Assembly: GCA_039545355.1 (NCBI GenBank)
Contig: BCJJ01000121.1
Coordinates: 1-13,609, forward strand
Direction: 5' to 3'
DNA length: 13,609 nucleotides
From: Trichosporon coremiiforme
Lineage: Eukaryota > Basidiomycota > Tremellomycetes > Trichosporonales > Trichosporonaceae
The notes below the pieces were generated by a model. It was given only the letters and a program-made list of their open reading frames with translations. It made no database searches and had not been told where the DNA came from. Made by a program: the position numbers and the translations under genes. Positions 9,934 to 13,609 of the stretch are shown here, one piece after another (within the stretch, counting starts at the first letter, position 1; every line of letters starts with the position of its first letter).

Positions 9934-10396
9934 GGCGATAAGGCATGTACTGTGTCTCGACGCCGAAGCGTGAGATTTCAGACACGCTCAGGGGGGTGCT
10001 CAGTGGCGGATGGGTGTGCCTGAGGGATCGGGGCTAGCGTGCGGGGTCAGGAGTGGGGTGTTCGGAGGTGGCGATGGGAGGGGAGTCGACGGCGACGGCG
10101 GTTGTTACGATCGAGCTGAGACGTCCGGCACTAGCGTCATGGACTCAGTGGCCAGCCCGGCCCGGCCCACTTGCCAGGATCTTGATACATTTGGTTCCGT
10201 CTCCACCGTAACGAACAGGTGGCTGCACGTGGCAAAGTGGAGGTTTAATACACGTGTGCGGATTGTGGATTTCGCAACTTCAGAGTTCAAGTCGTCCGCT
10301 GGTCATTACAACAACAGTCAAGTTCGACACCCCCTAGTCACTCTTCATCGCCCGCAGTCTGGCAATCTCGGCCTTGAAGAGGACAGGACGCCCAAC
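9934..10396. promoter_or_regulatory. Divergent promoter region of TOR and RPC34
   Basis: These 463 bp separate the two start codons, which are transcribed away from each other. Two CACGTG boxes lie at 10226-10231 and 10251-10256, 25 bp apart start to start, with an AT-rich GGTTTAATA just before the second one, nearer RPC34. In fungi CACGTG is bound by bHLH factors such as the Cbf1, Pho4 or Tye7 types; which factor acts here is unknown. An open frame crosses the region on the plus strand (from 10010), but it has no coding signature and runs into intron 1 of RPC34. Confidence 0.6.
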
Positions 10397-12267
10397 ATGT
10401 CTGCGACCCTCTCCTCCACGGAGCAAAAGGTCTACAACAAGGTCATGGCCTCGAAGAAGAAGGTAAGCTGCCGCTGTGAGAGACTTGAAGCTGACCTCAG
10501 GCCATGACCTTGGCGCAGATCGAGGCCGCGATCCCCGGCCTGTCCAAGAAGGACATGACGAGTGCGATCAACAATATTCTCCGACTAGTGAGCTCATCTC
10601 CCCTGACTGGTAGCTGACGACAGAAACTCTTCACGGCGAACAAGGGCAAGGACGATGTCCTCTCGTTCCACGCGGTCGCGGTCGAGGACGCCAAGAAGCA
10701 GAACACGCTCACGGAGGAGCAGCAATTCGTGCTCTCCATCGTCGAGAAGGCCGGTAACAAGGGTATTTCTCGACCGAGCATCTCGAACCAGATCCCGCCC
10801 GAGGTCATGCCTCGCTCGCAGGTCAACAAGGCGCTCGAGGCGCTCGAGAAGAACATGCTCGTCAAGACGTTCAAGAGCGTCAACGCCCCGACCATGCCGC
10901 TCTACATCCTGCACCACCTGCAGCCGCCCGAGGACCTCGCAGGAGGTATCTGGTTCGACGAGAGCAAGGAGTACGACTCGATGTTCGTCGACTCGCTCCG
11001 TCGTGTCGTGTACCGCTACGTTTGTGCCAAGGTAAGCTAAGTCTCGGTGTCTTCTAGCTGACCCCAGACCTGGCCTGCACAGAAGGGCAAGGACTCGATC
11101 AACAAACTTTGCTCGAACCCGATCTACCCCGTCTCCAAGACTGGCGCCCTGCCGACACCTGCCGACGTGCTTCGCCACATCCAGAACAGCAAGGTGACGA
11201 CGGCACAGCTCACGATCAAGAACGTGATGGAGATTGCGCGTGCGCTGGAGCTGGACGGGCTGATCGAGGCGATCAAGCCGATCGGCGGTGTCTCAGTCGA
11301 CCCCATTAGCGATTCCGACGACGAGCCCTCCTCCTCCAAGCGCAGGCGGTACGACGACGACGGGCTGGACGACGCGGAGCGCGAGCGCAAGGCGCGCAAG
11401 GAGAAGGAGAAGGCGCGCGCCAAGCTGAAGGAGCGCAAGCGCGAGGAGCGGCGGCGGCAGCGCGCCAAGGAGAAGGAGAAGGAACGCGAGCGCAAGCGCA
11501 AGGAGAAGGAGAAGGAGCGCAAGCGCAAGGACAAGGAGCGCAAGAGGAAGGAGAAGGAAAAGGCGCGCAAGCGCAAGGAGAAGGAGAAGGCGCGGAAGAA
11601 GAAGTACGACAGCGATGACGAGGACTCGGACGACGAGCTCCGCGACATCAACGACGAGGGCAAGAAGAAGCGTCGCCGGCGCGTCGAGAGCGACGACGAC
11701 AGTGCTGCTTCCTCCTCTGACCTGTCTGATTCCGACTCGTCCTCCTCCTCTTCTTCCGACAGCGACTCTGACTCTGATTCCGACAGCGACGTCTCCTCCG
11801 TCGCGTCCGAGGACATTGAGCACGACCGCGACCGTCCCAACGGCATCAGCGCCAACCCCTTCCTGACCCACTCGGGGCGGCAGGGCATCAACGACCTCTC
11901 AGACCAGGCCGTGGTGTACCGCGCGATAAGGCGCATCCGCATTCAGATGGGCCAGATGCAGACCCCCTGCGGTCCCTGCCCGCAGTTCAACTTCTGCCAG
12001 GAGGGCGGACCCGTCAACGCCACGGACTGCAAGTACTTCTCCTCCTGGCTCGACGGCACTGAGGGCGGATGGACGGCCGACGTCAAGAATGAGCGCCTCA
12101 GGAAGGCGCAGGAGGCGGAGAAGGAGCGGAAACGCCGCGAGGCAGAGGCCAACGGCCAGACATACGTTGAGGAGCAGGAGGATGGGGAGGGAGACGCCGC
12201 AGAGGGCCTCGAGGAGTACGTCGAGGAGGAGGTCGAGGAGACCTACGAGGACCCCCTCAACTGGTAG
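10397..12267 (+). CDS. RPC34: RNA polymerase III subunit RPC34 (C34/RPC6), with charged insertion
   Basis: This subunit is part of the RPC82-RPC34-RPC31 trimer that contacts TFIIIB and helps open promoters of tRNA, 5S rRNA and U6 genes in the nucleus. The exons are 10397-10462, 10501-10587, 10624-11031 and 11068-12267, giving 586 residues; yeast and human proteins are about 317. The winged-helix part spans about residues 1-260, including NKGISRPSISNQI, LEKNMLVKTFKSVNAPTMPLY and GGIWFDESKEYDSMFVDSLRR. Residues about 263-460 are an extra Lys/Glu/Arg-rich then Ser/Asp-rich stretch. The C-terminal core resumes with VVYRAIRRIR and has Cys485, Cys488, Cys494 and Cys505. Their 3-6-11 spacing is the same as the 4Fe-4S cysteines of human POLR3F. 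A 73-residue acidic tail follows the usual end near SSWLD. Introns are 38, 36 and 36 nt, each with a CTGAC branch five bases from the acceptor. Confidence 0.96.
11380..11613 (+). repeat. Low-complexity Lys/Glu/Arg repeat inside RPC34
   Basis: Near-tandem AAGGAGAAGGAG and CGCAAGCGCAAG units encode alternating KEKE and RKRK blocks, expected to form a long single charged helix or a disordered linker. The plus strand is strongly purine-rich here. The repeats also produce several long false frames on the opposite strand. Confidence 0.8.
11698..11799 (+). repeat. Acidic Ser/Asp repeat inside RPC34
   Basis: Mixed TCC/TCT and GAC/GAT codons encode a Ser-run followed by alternating Ser-Asp. The codons are varied, so this is selected or drifted coding sequence rather than a fresh microsatellite. 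Such tracts are typical casein kinase II targets in general; that is inference here. Confidence 0.7.
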
Positions 12268-12323
12268 AGCTAGTGCATTGTGCATATGTATCATACTGTC
12301 ACATCAAGCTGCGTCGCTCCTGG

Positions 12324-12614
12324 CTAACGATGTATTTTCTTCTCAATCCGAGCACTCCCCATAATGCTCAGGATGGTCAGGAACACCTTTTCCTGATCGG
12401 CGGCATACCTCATGCCATTCGAAACTATACCTAGACGGTGGGCGGAGAAGACCAGCGGGGCTGGAGAGAGGTTGTCCCATAGGCATCCAGATGTAAACGC
12501 ATGTTCTTTGGAAGTCTTGCAGCACGTGTTGCGCGACCTGCTCCGCGCGCCAGCGCTCGCCCCCTCCGCGCCTCCGCCGACTCCGTCGCCGCTGGCTCTG
12601 AGACATCGGAACAT
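12324..12614 (-). CDS. Candidate small ORF, 96 residues, unrecognised
   Basis: The frame opens at an ATG (12614) that overlaps the tRNA 5' end by four bases and stops at 12324, tail to tail with RPC34 and 57 bp from its stop codon. Third positions are mostly G or C, as in the real exons here, and the last third (GMRYAADQEKVFLTILSIMG) reads like genuine protein. I recognise no family. A second ATG frame (12343-12606) overlaps it in another phase. The overlap with the tRNA argues against the stated start. It could be a short gene, a last exon or chance. Otherwise, 12268-12610 is 3' UTR and tRNA upstream DNA. Confidence 0.25.
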   Translation of the reverse strand: MFRCLRASGDGVGGGAEGASAGARSRSRNTCCKTSKEHAFTSGCLWDNLSPAPLVFSAHRLGIVSNGMRYAADQEKVFLTILSIMGSARIEKKIHR

Positions 12615-12688
12615 CTATGGTGAAATGGTATCATGCATCCTTGCCACGACGATTGGATGCGGTGGGGGTTCGATTCCCCCTGGATGTA
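12611..12688 (+). tRNA. tRNA-Gly(GCC) with a 7-nt intron
   Basis: The acceptor arms ACATCTA (12611-12617) and TGGATGT (12681-12687) pair over seven positions with one G-T, followed by discriminator A at 12688. The D stem is GTGA/TCAT, and the anticodon stem is CATCC (12636-12640) with GGATG (12655-12659). The anticodon GCC is at 12643-12645. The T arm is GGGGG-TTCGATT-CCCCC, and GGTTCGATTCC is a perfect B box. The anticodon loop has 14 bases; taking out CGACGAT (12647-12653), which begins one base after the anticodon as canonical tRNA introns do, leaves a normal 7-base loop and a 71-nt mature tRNA. The CCA end is not encoded, as expected in eukaryotes. Confidence 0.95.
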
Positions 12689-12721
12689 AGCGTCCTAATC
12701 TAGCATGAGTTGGGAAGACCG

Positions 12722-12726
12722 TTTTT
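12722..12726 (+). terminator. Likely Pol III terminator of the tRNA (T5)
   Basis: TTTTT is the first run of four or more T on the plus strand after the tRNA, 33 bases past its end. That is slightly far but usable, since the 3' trailer is removed. No earlier T-run competes. Confidence 0.6.
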
Positions 12727-12987
12727 GGTTGGAAGAGGTGCCAGGAGCGAAGGTTGTCGGAAGTCAGTCGGTGAGTGGGTTGGTGGTATCCAGGTCAGGG
12801 CCAGCGGGCGTCGCCACGCTGGTAAGTGCCTCTGCACCCCTAGGATGCGGGTCAGTATGTCAGGACCGTATCAGTCGGATCGTATCAGTCATGATCCTGC
12901 AGCAATGTGCATGTCCAGTCCGAGGGTGCGTAGGCGCCACTGCCGTGCTGCTGGGCTGCATCAAGCTTCATCATGATCGCCCACTTC
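12727..12987. other. Intergenic region with a short direct repeat
   Basis: This is the gap between the tRNA terminator and the methyltransferase stop codon. It carries two copies of CGTATCAGTC (12867-12876 and 12881-12890), four bases apart. Open frames on the plus strand here lack any coding signature. It probably includes the 3' UTR of the methyltransferase gene. Confidence 0.5.
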
Positions 12988-13609
12988 TCACTTCGTGCGC
13001 TGCAGCACGACGACCCTCAGCTTAATGGGGAATCCAGGCCTGTACTCCGTCTCGTCCTGGCTGACGAGCTTCACCTCTCCCCGCTGGACAAGCCCATCCA
13101 CAAACTCCCTGTATCTCGGCTCCCAAATAGTCCCCAGCACAGTGGCAACGACATATCCGCCCGTCTTGACGGCGTCGACGAAGTGCGCAATAGCCTCAGG
13201 ACCGACGTGACCCTCCGTCAACGTGCCTACGCAGATGACGGCGTCGTAATTTCCCTTCTGGAGAGGTTTGGAGAGATCCACCTCGTCGAGATTCTCGTAT
13301 GCGCCCGTCTTGGCCGCCTGCCTCAGCATACCCGGAGAAAGGTCCGCGCCGTCGACGTGTGCGTATCCGTGTCGCGAGAGGGCTGAACCGACGAGACCCG
13401 TCCCGCATCCTGCGTCCAGGATACGCGTCGAGGATTGAGGGGGAAGGACTGTCGCAAGTACGTCGGCGGCTTTTTGGGGAGCGGTGTAGCCCAACGAGTC
13501 GAGGTCGGTGTCGTACGAGGCCGCCCAGTCGTTGTATACCCCCTGCAGCTCGGAGGGGGACTTGGCGGCGTAGACGGCGGAGAGGAAGGAGTTCCCGCCC
13601 TCGGCGGGG
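12988..13609 (-). CDS. SAM-dependent methyltransferase, METTL27-like, 5' end missing
   Basis: A class I (Rossmann-fold) methyltransferase that would move a methyl group from S-adenosylmethionine to an unknown acceptor. The frame is open from the right edge to the TGA stop at 12988-12990, giving 206 visible residues; a true start lies outside the window. Near the visible N-terminus is VYNDWAASYD followed by LGYTAPQKAA, a Trp-Tyr-Asp pattern common ahead of this fold. The SAM-binding motif I, RILDAGCGTGLVG, is at about visible residues 62-74. DGADLSPGMLRQA (post-I) follows, then YDAVICVGTL (motif II) and TGGYVVATV (motif III). The order and wording resemble human METTL27 (WBSCR27), whose substrate is not firmly known. 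No intron is apparent. Only 5-30 residues may be missing, judging by family layout. Confidence 0.9.
   Translation of the reverse strand, partial: PAEGGNSFLSAVYAAKSPSELQGVYNDWAASYDTDLDSLGYTAPQKAADVLATVLPPQSSTRILDAGCGTGLVGSALSRHGYAHVDGADLSPGMLRQAAKTGAYENLDEVDLSKPLQKGNYDAVICVGTLTEGHVGPEAIAHFVDAVKTGGYVVATVLGTIWEPRYREFVDGLVQRGEVKLVSQDETEYRPGFPIKLRVVVLQRTK

Noticed and set aside
10010..10507. A 165-codon open frame on the plus strand ahead of RPC34
   Set aside because: It crosses the divergent promoter, RPC34 exon 1 and intron 1. Its only protein-like part is the RPC34 N-terminus, which has its own ATG at 10397.
11124..11942. Ser/Arg- and Leu-rich open frames on the minus strand opposite RPC34
   Set aside because: They are produced by the Lys/Glu and Ser/Asp codon repeats of RPC34 read backwards.
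13494..13494. Start of the methyltransferase at 13494
   Set aside because: The codon there is TTG, and the same frame continues upstream to the window edge with family-like sequence (VYNDWAASYD), so the true start is outside the window.

Overview
The window looks like a chromosomal segment from a basidiomycete yeast or fungus, possibly a tremellomycete close to Trichosporonales. That placement is an inference from GC-rich coding sequence, strong G/C preference at third codon positions, very short spliceosomal introns (33-40 nt in the two well-resolved genes) and protein similarity patterns. No database search was possible. I see no mobile element, CRISPR array, viral gene or biosynthetic cluster.

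Layout from left to right. (1) 278-1707, minus strand: two closely spaced coding segments that I do not recognise. Gene A is 897-1707 and gene B is 278-865. Both carry interruptions of an otherwise good reading frame. (2) 1708-2565: intergenic, holding the promoter side of gene A and the 3' flank of TOR, with two inverted repeats. (3) 2566-9933, minus strand: a complete TOR kinase gene. I resolved it into nine exons and eight introns encoding 2360 residues, with HEAT repeats, FAT, FRB, PI3K-like kinase and FATC domains. (4) 9934-10396: a divergent promoter region shared by TOR and the next gene, with two CACGTG boxes. (5) 10397-12267, plus strand: the RNA polymerase III subunit RPC34 (C34/RPC6, human POLR3F). 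It has four exons and 586 residues, with a four-cysteine iron-sulfur site and a large charged insertion not found in the yeast or human protein. (6) 12324-12614, minus strand: a weak candidate small ORF. (7) 12611-12688, plus strand: tRNA-Gly(GCC) with a 7-nt intron. (8) 12988 to the right edge, minus strand: a class I SAM methyltransferase resembling METTL27, cut by the window end.

Functional theme: TOR and RPC34 are transcribed divergently from a 463-bp region, and a Pol III-transcribed tRNA lies just past RPC34. TORC1 is known to control Pol III, largely through Maf1, so the arrangement is suggestive. Linkage alone does not show co-regulation.

The most notable signals are: the uniform intron architecture, with a CTRAY branch site almost always 5-6 nt from the 3' splice site; the crowding of introns at the 5' ends of TOR and RPC34; the charged insertion in RPC34; and the interrupted frames of genes A and B.
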